A DNA stretch of 64,000 nucleotides from Microglena sp. YARC (GCA_022414725.1 CM039466.1:18699375-18763374), one strand, 5' to 3'. Positions 29,474 to 39,839 are shown, counted from the stretch's first letter. Notes: generated from the sequence alone by a model not told the origin. Program-made: numbers and translations.

Positions 29474-30816
29474 GTAGGATGATTAGCTACGGCTATGTGG
29501 TGGTGGTCGCAATTGTAGCGGTGGGAGTAGTGGTAACAGTGGTGTTAGTTGTAGTGGTGGGAGTATTGGTAAGAGTGGTTAAGGTGGTGGTGGTGGTGGT
29601 GATGCACTCTAGTAGCCCTGCAGTAGCTCTTAACTGATGACGAGGGAAATTAGCTAGGCTTGCAAATGGATGCTTTGGATTTCCGCCCGGTAGGATGATT
29701 TGCTTGGGCTTTGTGGTGGTGGTAGTAGTGGTTGTATTTGTGGTGGTAGCTGAGGTGGTGGTGGTTGTCCTAGTGGTTGCAGTTGTGGTGGTAGCAGAGG
29801 TGGTGGTGGTTGCGATTGTAGTGGTGGGAGTAGTGGTAACAGTGGTGTTAGTTGTAGTGTAATTGGTGGTGGTGGCAGTGACAGTGGTGAAGGTGGTGGT
29901 GGTGGTGATGGTGGTGGTGGTGGTGGTGATGCACTCTAGTAGCCCTGCAGTAGCTCTTAACTGATGACGAGGGAAATTAGCTAGGCTTGCAAATGGATGC
30001 TTTGGATTTCCGCCCGGTAGGATGATTTGCTTGGGCTTTGTGGTGGTGGTAGTAGTGGTTGTATTTGTGGTGGTAGCTGAGGTGGTGGTGGTTGTCCTAG
30101 TGGTTGCAGTTGTGGTGGTAGCAGAGGTGGTGGTGGTTGCGATTGTAGTGGTGGGAGTAGTGGTTACAGTGGTGTTAGTTGTAGTGTAATTGGTGGTGGT
30201 GGCAGTGACAGTGGTGAAGGTGGTGGTGGTGGTGGTGATGGTGGTGGTGGTGGTGATGCACTCTAGTAGCCCTGCAGTAGCTCTTAACTGATGACGAGGG
30301 AAATTAGCTAGGCTTGCAAATGGATGCTTTGGGATTTTTCCGCCGTAGGATAATTTGCTTGGGCTTTGTGGTGGTGGTAGTAGTGGTTGTATTTGTGGTG
30401 GTAGCTGAGGTGGTGGTGGTTGTCCTAGTGGTTGCAGTTGTGGTGGTAGCAGAGGTGGTGGTGGTTGCGATTGTAGTGGTGGGAGTAGTGGTAACAGTGG
30501 TGTTAGTTGTAGTGTAATTGGTGGTGGTGGCAGTGACAGTGGTGAAGGTGGTGGTGGTGGTGGTGGTGATGGTGGTGGTGGTGATGCACTCTAGTAGCCC
30601 TGCAGTAGCTCTTTACTGATGACGAGGGAAATTAGCTAGGCTTGCAAATGGATGCTTTGGATTTCCGCCAGGTAGGATGATTAGCTTGCGCTCAGTGGTG
30701 ATGACCGTAGTAGTCGTTGTAGGAGTCCATGTGGTAGTGGTGGTAGTGGTAACTGTGGTGGTAGTTGGATATGTAGTGGCGGTGACAGTGGTGGTGGTGG
30801 TGCATTCTAGTAGCCC
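29474..30816 (+). pseudogene. four ~326-bp units with decayed exon copies
   Basis: The 3' half of exon 29336 plus its donor recurs at about 29635, 29963, 30290 and 30616 (TGATGACGAGGGAAATTAGC then TAGGCTTGCAAATGGATGCT, TTGGATTTCCGCC). Spacing is about 326 bp and the remainder of each unit is GTGGTGGTAGT-type minisatellite. All four share GAG to TAG (AATTAGC), and three have lost the intact CAG|GTAGG border (CCCGGTAGG or CCGTAGG). Confidence 0.85.
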
Positions 30817-30826
30817 TGCATTAGCT

Positions 30827-31031
30827 ATATCCCCGTTCAACGAATGGATCAATGGCAAAGCTCCTTGAACGACGAAGTTGCTTTCTTCGAATCCTCACGG
30901 GTGCGCCTTAGTGTTCGCGGTCGCTGTCAACCACCATGGTAGCTTTGTCCAGGTAAAGTAGCAGCCCGTTCCCTACCGCTGTAAGACGAGGCTCCATAAC
31001 TACCACGCTCCACCAGGCGTTATCATTACAT
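30827..31031 (+). mobile_element. SINE, tRNA-headed family B, full copy
   Basis: Flanked by perfect TGCATTAGCT copies (30817-30826 and 31032-31041). The head has A-box-like TGGATCAATGG and B-box-like TTCGAATCC. The body has CGCTGTCAACCACCATGGTA, GCTTTGTCCAGG and ACCACGCTCCACCAGGCG and ends GTTATCATTACAT. It sits in a sixth remnant of the 326-bp exon repeat (CTAGTAGCCCTGCA at the left flank). Confidence 0.85.
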
Positions 31032-31126
31032 TGCATTAGCTCTGTTGGAGCTCTTGTCACTCTTTCTTTTCTGGGCTAAGGAAGTATCAGCTCAAGATCA
31101 AGAAGCATCAGCTGAAAATCCCTCCT

Positions 31127-31295
31127 GGGTTGTATGTATGTCATAGTCCAGGGGTAGGCCAAATAGGCTAAAGGGACTTGCCCAACTGTATAGGAAGGGC
31201 TTAGAAAGAAAAAACACTGATGAACTGGACCCCAAACAATCGTTGACCCGACGGAGGCCCTGAGTTCGTGCTACAGTGATAATTTAATTATAGGT
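31127..31295 (-). mobile_element. CATA-tailed dispersed repeat
   Basis: Minus-strand copy: the tail reads TGTATGTATGT, then CAGGGGTAGGCCAAATAGGC, GACTTGCCCAACTGTATAGG, TGATGAACTGGACCCCAAAC and GAGTTCGTGCTACAGTGATA with an AATTTAATTA end. Confidence 0.75.
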
Positions 31296-31297
31296 TC

Positions 31298-31620
31298 TTA
31301 ATCAACATGAAGGCTGAGGGACTTAGCCCAACAGCTCTGGGTTACTGGCTGACTGACTGGACGGCACACCCAAACGCATGCTCGCAGGTTGTTGGAATCG
31401 TGAAGGAGATCACTGCTGGCCAGGAAGGTGATAGCGAAAACACTCAGTAGATGACCGGGGTACTTCAGGAGGACCCCCAGCTCTGCTGTCTGAGACGTAA
31501 CCAATTTCATAGCCTGCGTCCTGCGAGGCAACGACCCTTCCCTCTGGTCAACGGACCCTCCCCACGTTGCGTCTGCGACGAAGGACGCGGCGTCCTGAAC
31601 AACCCTGTAGATTAAGCTAT
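31298..31620. other. low-repeat island with open frames on both strands
   Basis: The minus strand 31531-31298 is open and reads KLVTSQTAELGVLLKYPGHL then LSVFAITFLASSDLLHDSNN, resembling a helical segment. The plus strand has GCTCGCAG|GTTGTTGGAATC and an open VVGIVKEITAGQEGDSENTQ. I could not assign either to a family or define both splice borders. Confidence 0.3.
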
Positions 31621-31641
31621 GTACAAAAAACGTATGCCTAA

Positions 31642-31815
31642 TTGGTTATTACAAGGCGTGAGGTTAAGGGAGCCAGCCCTTTTGCTTGCACTGGGGCCAC
31701 CCGCCAATGATGCTCTTTTGTGTGAGAGGGATTTCACCCCAGGAGGTGGGTCTCCCGAAACTAACGAGTGACACCGAGGATTCAGTTTGAATGGCATTGC
31801 CACTCCTACAAAGGA
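31642..31815 (-). mobile_element. TATT-family fragment and poly(A) SINE-like fragment
   Basis: 31642-31695 is a minus-strand AAGCAAAAGGGCTGGCTCCC copy. 31716-31815 is a minus-strand poly(A) SINE-like copy (GTGAGAGGGATTTCACCCCA then GGAGGTGGGTCTCCCG). Confidence 0.65.
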
Positions 31816-32372
31816 GTAGGCGCACTGTGTATGCGTATGTTCGTGAGAGTTCAGGAGGAAGAAGAGTTGTCACATGATTTTTCAGCCAATTCAGCATCAC
31901 TGGGATATGGAAAACTGGAGACCAGGGGTAGCCTTCAATAGAATAGCATTCATAAAGAACACAGAACTACACCTGGACTGTAACATACATGCATACATAC
32001 ATGCAAGACCTACCCCTGGACTTTAACATACATACACACGTGCAGACAAGACGTACCCCTGGACTGGAACATACTTACATACAAGACTACTGCGGAGTCT
32101 TGATGAATGCTATTGTACTACATCCTATTTCGTTTTTAGAGTATTTTGATCACTACCAACGTGGCACCCACCCATCCCTCGCCCCACATGCTATTTCATA
32201 TTTATTTAATTTTATTGTTTCGGTAGCACTCCTCTCCCGGAGGAGGAGGCCAAAGCTAGGTCAATCACGCCCCCCTGTGTAAAGGAAGATTTTCCGCTGT
32301 TTGGCGAAGTCCCCCAGCCTTCATGTTGATTAAGATAGTACTAAAGGATAGTTGGAAGACCCCCTGTAAGTT
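31816..32372. other. intergenic, fragments of CATA-tailed repeats
   Basis: 31970-32075 has three degenerate CCTGGACTGTAACATACAT segments with CATA tails. The rest shows nothing recognisable. Confidence 0.45.
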
Positions 32373-32539
32373 GCTGTGTGTATGTATGTTACAGTCCAGG
32401 GGTAGGCCAAATAGGCTAAAGGGACTTGCCCAACTGGAATAGGAAGGGCTAACAAGAAAAAACATTGATGAACTGAACCCCAAACAATGGTTTTGCCGAC
32501 GGGGGCCCTGAGTTCGTGCTACAGTGATCCTTTAATTCT
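32373..32539 (-). mobile_element. CATA-tailed dispersed repeat at a LINE insertion site
   Basis: Minus-strand copy (TGTATGTATGTTACAGTCCA, AGGCTAAAGGGACTTGCCC, CCTGAGTTCGTGCTACAGTG). The adjacent LINE (32554-34927) inserted just past its AT-rich end. Confidence 0.75.
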
Positions 32540-33057
32540 ACAATATAATTAAATTGAAATTGAAATTGTTACATCCGAGTAATGCGCCACTCTCAGGACG
32601 TGAAGTTAAGGACACCACTGCGTAAGCCGGAGCTAGCAGTAGTCACCATAAAAGAGTCTCCTTGTCAGGGAGTAAGCCCCTGGTGGGCAAACTTTAACAA
32701 GGAGAACCAGCGAAATTACTAATCCCCTGGTATTGAGCCCTGTTGGGTCTCCATAAAGCGTCTGCACTGTAAAATACTTTGAAAGCTAGAAATAGAGTGA
32801 GAGTGGACTGTGTCTGCCAGTCGAAGGGCACACAATCTGTTAAGTTACAGTTTAGAATGGGTTCCCATTGGCTGTGTCACAGTTTAGAATGGGTTCCCAT
32901 TGGCAGTGTCACAGGTGGTTCCCATGTTCCATGTCCCATGTGGTCCCCATGTGGTCCCATGTCCCATGTGTCCCATGTCACATGTCCCATGTGGTCCCAT
33001 GTCACATGTGGTTCCCATTGGCAGTGTCACAGTTTAGAATGGGTTCCCATTGGCTGA

Positions 33058-33398
33058 ACACAGAAAGAATGAGGGTGGTGTATAGAGCACACATCCCTCG
33101 TTCAATGAGACACTGTCAAATGTGTGGGTTCCAAAAACCTGAGGATGAAATGCATATGTTTGAGTGCCCTTTTTATAATGATATTCGCCTCCGCTACCAG
33201 AAGCTGTTCACAGATATTTATAGGCATGTCCATGAGGATACCGACTTAACCGTATGGAATGTGGAATTCTGCGATTCCACATTCAGAACCTTTATGAATG
33301 GAAATGGCACTAAGACTGTCTGGAGCAACCTAGCCGACTATCTTTCTACTTGTAGAAGAGCAAGACAGGAAGCCCTGGACTCCTTAGTGGCACCGTAA
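33058..33398 (+). CDS. LINE ORF2 C-terminal end with zinc-knuckle-like motif
   Basis: About 113 codons of open frame ending at a stop at 33398. The segment RSMRHCQMCGFQKPEDEMHM then FECPFYNDIRLRYQKLF has the Cys-x2-Cys ... Glu-Asp-x2-His-x3-Cys arrangement typical of the C-terminal zinc-binding region of non-LTR reverse transcriptases, followed by a helical tail. The endonuclease and RT domains are missing (5' truncation), so this copy cannot move itself. It is followed by a 3' UTR and pentanucleotide tail. Assignment to a LINE clade is not possible from this part. Confidence 0.65.
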
Positions 33399-33660
33399 TT
33401 TATTATCCCTTTTGCTTCCTTTCTTATTGTGACTTCTCATTTGTTAGCTTCTTACCTCCGCCACTGTAAGTGGTTGAGATCTGGGTCCGGCTCTAGGGGG
33501 TTTAATGCCTACGCCACCAAAACGGTGGTTGGGAGCTTGGTTTGTTTGTCCTCGACACACCCCTGATGTAATGGGGTTTTTTGCTTTGTGGGTGCTTTTT
33601 CTTGTTGTTTAAAGCACAGAGTCTCATACACCCTCGAGGTGTCAAGTAGACTTTAACATG

Positions 33661-33800
33661 TAATGTAATGTAATGTAATGTAATGTAATGTAATGTAATG
33701 TAATGTAATGTAATGTAATGTAATGTAATGTAATGTAATGTAATGTAATGTAATGTAATGTAATGTAATGTAATGTAATGTAATGTAATGTAATGTAATG
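33661..33800. repeat. (TAATG)28 microsatellite, LINE tail
   Basis: A perfect 5-bp repeat at the 3' end of the nested LINE. The truncated copy at 37057 has three units, consistent with a templated tail that later expanded here. Confidence 0.95.
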
Positions 33801-33802
33801 TA

Positions 33803-34927
33803 AGTCCAAGTGTAGCCATAGAGGTCAAAAAGGAGGTTGGGATAGTACCCGTTGTTCCAATTGTGATAATTACGTAGTGAACAAGATATCCAGCCGATTG
33901 GAGTCCATCCACTAGTCTAGCATGCTGGGCATGTTTAGTGATGAACTTGGTAGCATGGTTGGTATCAGAGCAATAGCCAAGCTCAAGGAGCCAAATTTCT
34001 GTATCTCTTAGGACGGTAGGAGAGTCTATGTCAGGTAGGATGGCAAGGTCAGGTCTCATTCTCCTCCAGGCCTCTTCTGTAATAGAGGAAGGGCGTAACC
34101 AGTCAGGGAGGCGTTTGCCTAGGACCCCCCTGGGGAGGTCCTCTTCCTTGCCAGCGTCCATAATCATTCTGCGTGAGCCCAGGTCGCCAGTGCAGATGGC
34201 CTTGTGGATGAGTCGCACTGCGGCGTCATGTCTCTTGATATAGAGCCCCTTGAAAGTCTGGTGTGAGCAGCCCGCCAGAATGCGGCCCGCTCCGTCCTCC
34301 CAGATGCGGCATATGGGGCATAGAGGGTTTGTGGGCGGGTGGGTGTTGTTAATATAAGGAAGTTTCCACCGATATGCAAGTTTACGATTCCACAGTCGAC
34401 CCCAGCGGGCTTTAAGGATGTGGAATTTAGTTTTATGTTGGATTAGGGTAGAGGACCAAAATGTATTACTTGCATGAGGAAGTTGGTGAGGAGTGTTATC
34501 GGCCCAGGTGGTTGCATAAATCCCTTTAAGCGGGTGTTGGCCAAGGTGGCAGCTAGTGGGTAGGTTGGAGCTGATGCCTTGTGTGAGGTTAGGTGCTAGA
34601 ATGCGTGGGGGGATATCTCCCATGGGTGTGCGAGGAGGTTGGACAGTGGGCCAGTAAACATTGTGTCTGGGGATTTCCCCAGTGTTATCAGTATATCTGC
34701 TGGAGGCGAGTTCATCTGCGGCCTTACGCGCTAGGCTGTCAGCCCGGTCATTTCCAAGAATGCCTGTGTGGGAGCGTACTTTGCAAAGGGTGGTGTGTGA
34801 GCCATGTAAAATTCGTTGAATGAGGTGAGATTGGATTGAATGTTGCAGCTCAGCATGTAGGGAGCGTGTGGCTGTGGTGGGATCATGGATCATTTTTTTT
34901 AATGAGTTGAAGTGAACAGAGACTGTC
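33803..34927 (-). CDS. LINE ORF2 end: RNase H and zinc-binding region
   Basis: An open minus-strand frame. Near its start it has VRSHTGILGNDRADSLARKA, the last conserved block of an RNase H domain (His and the catalytic Asp), and about 150 residues later a zinc-knuckle-like CPICRIWEDGAGRILAGCSH. The first RNase H motifs, RT and endonuclease are absent because the copy is 5'-truncated at 34927. The frame runs into the nested LINE's TAATG repeat, where it is read as (TLHYI)n, so the natural C-terminus was lost. Related residues are found in the decayed copy at 57-58 kb. Being intact over 350 codons suggests a fairly recent insertion. Confidence 0.75.
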
Positions 34928-34941
34928 ACAATATAATTAAA

Positions 34942-35582
34942 GCATCATCTCATCTGGAATGATAATTTAATTGTGCGATTCGTATCGCATTTTTAAATAA
35001 ATTTTACCGGTATTAAGTATTTCCATCCTTCAAAGTAATCAGGATTTATGACCTTCTTCATGCTGGAGTCTTTATCCACCAATTCAGGTTCGATTTCCAT
35101 TTATCAAAAATATTTTTTCTATCCTCAGCGTCTACGGTAACGTACATTTTAATATGAAATGTATGTCATCTCCTACCACTCTTCCACCGTCAACCACCAT
35201 ATCACAGAACCTAAAAATTCTGCCATAACGAGGGATACTCCTTTCTGATTCAACATGTAAGTTGTGAGATCGAAGACTTAGCCTTGCTATGCATTTGATA
35301 CCATCCCTATTATTTAATAAGTTAGTGTACGGTATGTATAAATATGGTTTCTATCCACTGACATCATCCAATTCGCATACGTAATAGTGTTAATACCGAC
35401 TCCAATATACCTGGGGTTCGCTGTACTAAGTGTATTGTATTGTGTATATCGGCTGTGAATCGGGCGTGTGAATCAAGCATGTTCATACTATAGATCTGGG
35501 ACGAGCCAACTGATCTAGATAAGTTACCTTTCACTACATCTTGTTTAACCGCAAATGTGTGGGGACCCACTCTTTATAAACA
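34942..35582. other. AT-rich intergenic DNA, nothing recognised
   Basis: No repeat family, splice-bounded frame or RNA motif recognised. Confidence 0.5.
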
Positions 35583-35850
35583 AGTTCTAAGCAGCGTCGC
35601 CTGCGACGCTAAAAATGGCGGAGAGTGATCGCGAGGGAGCGACAGGTGGCAACGGAAGTGAGTTAGTTATGAGACCGTTGGCTGACGTGTCGGGCTTCAT
35701 CACGGTCAGCGGTCAGATGGACGAACGGACAAATGGGTAACACTAGGGGCTACCGCCCGCCAGAAGGGGGGGCTCCGCCAAAAAATGGGATGCACAAAAT
35801 ATAGTACGCCTTATTAAGAGACTTGAGGCTGAAGGGGCCAGCCCGTAAAA
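35583..35850. repeat. ~200-bp dispersed repeat and TATT-family fragment
   Basis: 35583-35790 is the second copy of the family at 9160 (GCAGCGTCGCCTGCGACGCT, GACAGGTGGCAACGG, GAAGGGGGGGCTCCGCC). 35796-35850 is a minus-strand fragment of the AAGCAAACGGGCTGGCCCC family. Confidence 0.65.
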
Positions 35851-35932
35851 ATGATTATCTTAGTTTGCTGGGGGTCGGAGTGGCGCAGTATATATATATA
35901 CATACACTCGATAATGGTACATAGTGGGACTG

Positions 35933-35971
35933 CTTTTAAGTAGCACGGTAGAACGTAGGCTAGGTTCTACT

Positions 35972-36005
<34 letters not shown>

Positions 36006-36150
36006 CTGCCTGGCGGAGCTGTCAGTCACCACTAGCTGGCTCGGGCCTCGTGACCTGGCATGGTAGTCACTCATGCTGGTCACGCGGCTGATGCGTGCCC
36101 TGTGTAACACGCTGCACTACAGCTATATGCCGTAGCATAACACTTAGTAT
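35933..36150. repeat. dispersed repeat, uninterrupted copy
   Basis: Partner of 768-1062. It lacks the poly(A) SINE-like insertion but contains 34 consecutive G at 35972-36005. A (TA)n tract precedes it at about 35892-35902. Confidence 0.75.
35972..36005. repeat. G34 homopolymer
   Basis: Thirty-four uninterrupted G inside a dispersed repeat whose other copy has only TGGGCC at this point, so the run is a local expansion. Confidence 0.9.
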
Positions 36151-36177
36151 GCCGGGATTATAAATAAATACATACCT

Positions 36178-36498
36178 ATACTCATTACGAGGCGTGAGGT
36201 TGAAGGGACCAGCCCGTTTGCTTACACAAGGGCCAACCACCAATGCCAGGATTCTCTTGGTGTGTTGGGATTCTCTAGGCTTGTTCATAAGTCCTGATAG
36301 TGCCGAGAATTCCCTATTAAGCCTATCCACGTCTTTCGCCTTCGAAAATGTTATATTTGGGGAGTTAGGGCTCCCAACTTACTGCGCCAAAAGTGATTCT
36401 TTCGATTTTACATGTTTCTGGTAATATTGTTTTTACTGCCAAAGACGGCGAGCAGCCAAATTGCTGGCTGAAGCTTTGTAACCAAATTCAAGTTCAAG
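36178..36498. repeat. TATT-family copy and AAGACGGCGAG copy
   Basis: 36178-36245 is a minus-strand AAGCAAACGGGCTGGTCCC copy. 36426-36498 is the best AAGACGGCGAGCAGCC family copy. Between them nothing is recognised. Confidence 0.65.
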
Positions 36499-37056
36499 TT
36501 ACTGCGCTACACATTACCTTTTTCCAATACCCAAGCCTGGTCCAGTTAAAGAGTTTTTATTTTTGATGTATAGCGGCTTCGGCCGTTTTTGTCGCCGCCT
36601 CCCAATCTTCGCGAGCAAGTCATACAATGGTGGGATTCAGGCGTTTCCCATATGGGTATGGTGGTTATACTAGACTCATGCTGCATGCACCCATTAGACA
36701 CCCATTCAAATCCGAACTGTCCCATGGGGTTGGGGTTCCATGCAAGGTGCCATGTGAAAAACCTTATAATTTATGAATTTCTCTTTTTCTTAAACTTTTT
36801 TATAAAACACATTTTATATTGTCATTTTGTAGGGTGCTAGAGGCTGGGGGCTGGAGGCATTTAAGTTAGAATGTGTGCCCACGGCACACCAACATCTGAG
36901 TAGCACACGATGTTATGTAGTCTGGCCCCCTATATAAATCCATCCATGCATGCAGCAGGTAATTTGGGGAGGGGGTGCATCGGACTTGTGGCATGCCCTA
37001 ACCACTCATGTTAATTGACTAGCACAAAAATCACCAACTAGTTTACATCTAACATT
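36499..37056. other. intergenic, nothing recognised
   Basis: Only a short GC hairpin (GCGGCTTCGGCCG near 36573) stands out. No gene. Confidence 0.45.
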
Positions 37057-37215
37057 TAACGGTGGTTGGGAGCTTGGTTTGTTTGTCCTCGACACACCCC
37101 TGATGTAATGGGTTTTTTTGCTTTGTGGGTGCTTTTTCTTTTTGTTTAAAGCACAGAGTCTCATACACCCTCGCGGTGTCAAGTAGACTTTAATATGTAA
37201 TGTAATGTAATGTAA
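37057..37215 (+). mobile_element. 3'-UTR-only LINE insertion
   Basis: Repeats the 3' UTR of the nested LINE (33517-33670) at over 95% by eye and ends in three TAATG units. Candidate target duplication AACATTT/AACATCT is imperfect. A typical dead-on-arrival LINE copy. Confidence 0.75.
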
Positions 37216-37619
37216 CATCTGCTATGCCAATGCTTATTAAACTATGATGGGCCATGCATAAAACAGATCATCACATTCTCACTAATACTGAATTGTACCT
37301 GTGTGGTTTACGAATGTTACTGGCCTGATTTGTTTTTTATAAAAATCCAATGACTTTCGAACAAGCCTACAGCAAACAGAACAAAACAGCTCACTCTGCC
37401 CCCAAGCATGCTCATATCACATATACATAGAAGTGTCACAAGCATACTCGTAGTACATATACTGATATACATATAAAGAGAAGTGCAACAAGCATGCTCA
37501 TAGTCACAAGCATAGAAGTGTCACACACGATTGTGTTACAATCACTCTATACAATATTGCAGACCTCCATTGCAAACACTTTCTGCAATTTGTATCAAGC
37601 GCCTTATGCACACTGATAT
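37216..37619. other. intergenic, short CATGCTCATA repeats
   Basis: A loose repeat (CACAAGCATACTCGTAGTACA, CAAGCATGCTCATAGTCAC) around 37400-37520; otherwise nothing. Confidence 0.45.
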
Positions 37620-37892
37620 TAGTGGGGAACGGCAATATGATCTCATACGATATCATGTCATCATACGATATCATTTGGTATCATATGATGCCGGCAGTCT
37701 GGCTAGGCTAAAGTTATCAGTTGTATACAATATCATATGATGCAAGTTGCATGACATCATATGATATCATACTCGCCTTTGGTCATGTTATGTTGAAGAC
37801 GGCGGTGTACCACTCAAACATCTGAATCAGATGTCTGAGTGGTTGACTGCCATCTTCAACAGGTCAAAATCATATAATATGCCGATCCCTAC
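37620..37892. mobile_element. MITE-like foldback, copy 3, with nested hairpin
   Basis: Inverted relative to copies 1 and 2. Begins GGGGAACGGCAATATGATCT and ends ATATAATATGCCGATCCCTA. It is longer because a 76-bp hairpin was inserted at 37786-37861. Confidence 0.75.
37786..37861. mobile_element. 76-bp hairpin insertion with 5-bp target duplication
   Basis: Flanked by GGTCA at 37781-37785 and 37862-37866; other MITE copies show this site uninterrupted (TTTGGCCAAAA). Positions 37791-37825 and 37827-37861 form 35-nt arms that match at 30 positions when reversed, from TGTTGAAGA inward, with one unpaired centre base. Confidence 0.8.
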
Positions 37893-37949
37893 GTATGAGT
37901 CATTACTCATTAGTAGCCTCATAGTTTCAATGTCCAACGTGACAGAAGG

Positions 37950-38060
37950 GCGGCAGGGAATTTCAACCTGTATGCGTATGCGGGATAGAGGCTCATATCC
38001 CAACGGAAGCACTATTATATTAGCGATGTACACAAATCCCGATGTACCAATATTATAATA
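37950..38060. repeat. ~100-bp dispersed repeat, first of four
   Basis: Copies at 37950-38060, 38458-38560, 38645-38745 and 39722-39835 share CAACCTG, GGATAGA/GGGACAGA, CCCAAATCCC, CTATTAGCGA and TACCAATATTATAATA. They alternate with tandem arrays. Confidence 0.7.
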
Positions 38061-38094
38061 GAGAAAATACTCTAAATCGGTAATGTTCAATGTA

Positions 38095-38465
38095 CCTACA
38101 CATACACCTACCACATGTGCGACAATGTAATTCAACCTTCACATACACCTACCACATGTGAGAAAATGTAATTCAACCTACACATACACCTACCACATGT
38201 GCGTCAATGTAATTCAACCTTTACATACACCTACCACATGTGCGTCAATGTAATTCAACCTTTACATACACCTACCACATGTGCGTCAATGTAATCCAAC
38301 CTTTACATACACCTACCACATGTGCGTCAATGTAATTCAACCTTTACATACACCTACCACATGTGCGACAATGTAATTCAACCTTCACACACACCTACCA
38401 CATGTGAGACAATGTAATTCAACCTTTTCATACACCTACCACATGTGCGACATTGTAATTCAACC
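38095..38465. repeat. 41-bp tandem repeat, about nine units
   Basis: ACATACACCTACCACATGTG then CGTCAATGTAATTCAACCTTT; non-coding. Confidence 0.95.
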
Positions 38466-38828
38466 TGCTCGGGTACGCCGGATAGGGACCCACATCCCAA
38501 TGGAACCACTATTAGCGATAGACCCAAATCCCGAGGTACCAATATTATAATAATGGAAAATGCACTTCGACAAAACCTTTTAATAGATATACACTTACAC
38601 CTACCCCCAACCTACACCTACCACATGGGGGACAGGGTACTTCAACCTGCACGAGTATGCCGGATAGAAACCCAAATCCCAATGGAACCACTATTAGCGA
38701 TGGACCCAAATCCCAAGGCACCAATATTATAATTGTCCCAAATGCACTTCAACAGTACAGTTACGTATACATACACATACACTCATCATTACATTACATT
38801 GCTTTGTAATTAAAAGGCCATTGCGGAC

Positions 38829-38973
38829 GGTGGGGGAAGCTAGTACCCACAAAGCCAGTACCCACAAGCAAGATCTTCTCGGGTTTAGGGTTAAGGGTTA
38901 AGGTTATGGGGTTTAGGGTATAGGAGATCTGGCTTGTGGGTACTGGCTTTGTGGGTACTAGCATCCCCCCTCC
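38829..38973. repeat. foldback with telomere-like loop
   Basis: Arms 38829-38876 and 38925-38973 are close reverse complements (GCTAGTACCCACAAAGCCAG then TACCCACAAG). The ~48-nt loop reads GGGTTTAGGGTTAAGGGTTA then AGG and GGTTTAGGG, i.e. degenerate TTTAGGG-type repeats. Confidence 0.8.
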
Positions 38974-39115
38974 ATTGTGGACCCTAGACAAGCTAGCCCG
39001 CTCCACAACATCCGGAGGGGTCTTCCAACTTATCCTCACAATTAGATAGGCAAGATTGCAGCAAGCAAGCGTTTGGGTGGCAGTGTATGGTCGGTATTGC
39101 ATTGCATTACATCAA

Positions 39116-39627
<512 letters not shown>

Positions 39628-39839
39628 GATTGGGCGGCAGTGTATTGTCAGTATTGCAGCAAGCAAGCAGGCAAGCAAGTACAGTACAGTATTGTAGCAA
39701 GCAAGCATTTGGGCAGCAGTGTAGTCCAACCTGTACGGGTATGCGGGACAGAATAAAATCCTAATGGACCAAGTTTTAGCGAAAGACCCAAATCCCAAGG
39801 TACCAATATTATAATAGTGGAAAATGCACTTCAACAGTA

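Larger units (their letters stand above)
32846..33800 (+). mobile_element. second LINE fragment nested in the first, opposite strand
   Basis: Interrupts the minus-strand LINE at TAAGT (32841-32845 and 33801-33805), a probable 5-bp duplication. It starts with a TTCCCATTGG/CCCATGTGGT minisatellite (32851-33055), continues with a coding 3' end, a 3' UTR (GGTGGTTGGGAGCTTGGTTT ... AAGCACAGAGTCTCATACAC) and a (TAATG)28 tail. Its 3' UTR recurs alone at 37057-37215. Confidence 0.8.
32554..34927 (-). mobile_element. 5'-truncated LINE with 14-bp target duplication
   Basis: Flanked by perfect ACAATATAATTAAA (32540-32553 and 34928-34941). On the minus strand it runs from inside the RNase H domain to a 3' UTR sharing GGTGACTAC, GGTGTCCTTAACTTCACGTC and GGATGTAACAATTTCAATTT with the LINE at 56853-64000. 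It is interrupted by a plus-strand LINE fragment (32846-33800). Without that insert it is about 1.4 kb. Confidence 0.9.

Noticed and set aside
32868..33057. N-terminal part of the plus-strand frame (FRMGSHW repeats)
   Set aside because: It is a minisatellite at the truncated 5' end of the inserted LINE and not LINE protein.
33502..33800. (TLHYI)n extension of the LINE frame
   Set aside because: It is the TAATG tail of the inserted opposite-strand LINE read in frame.
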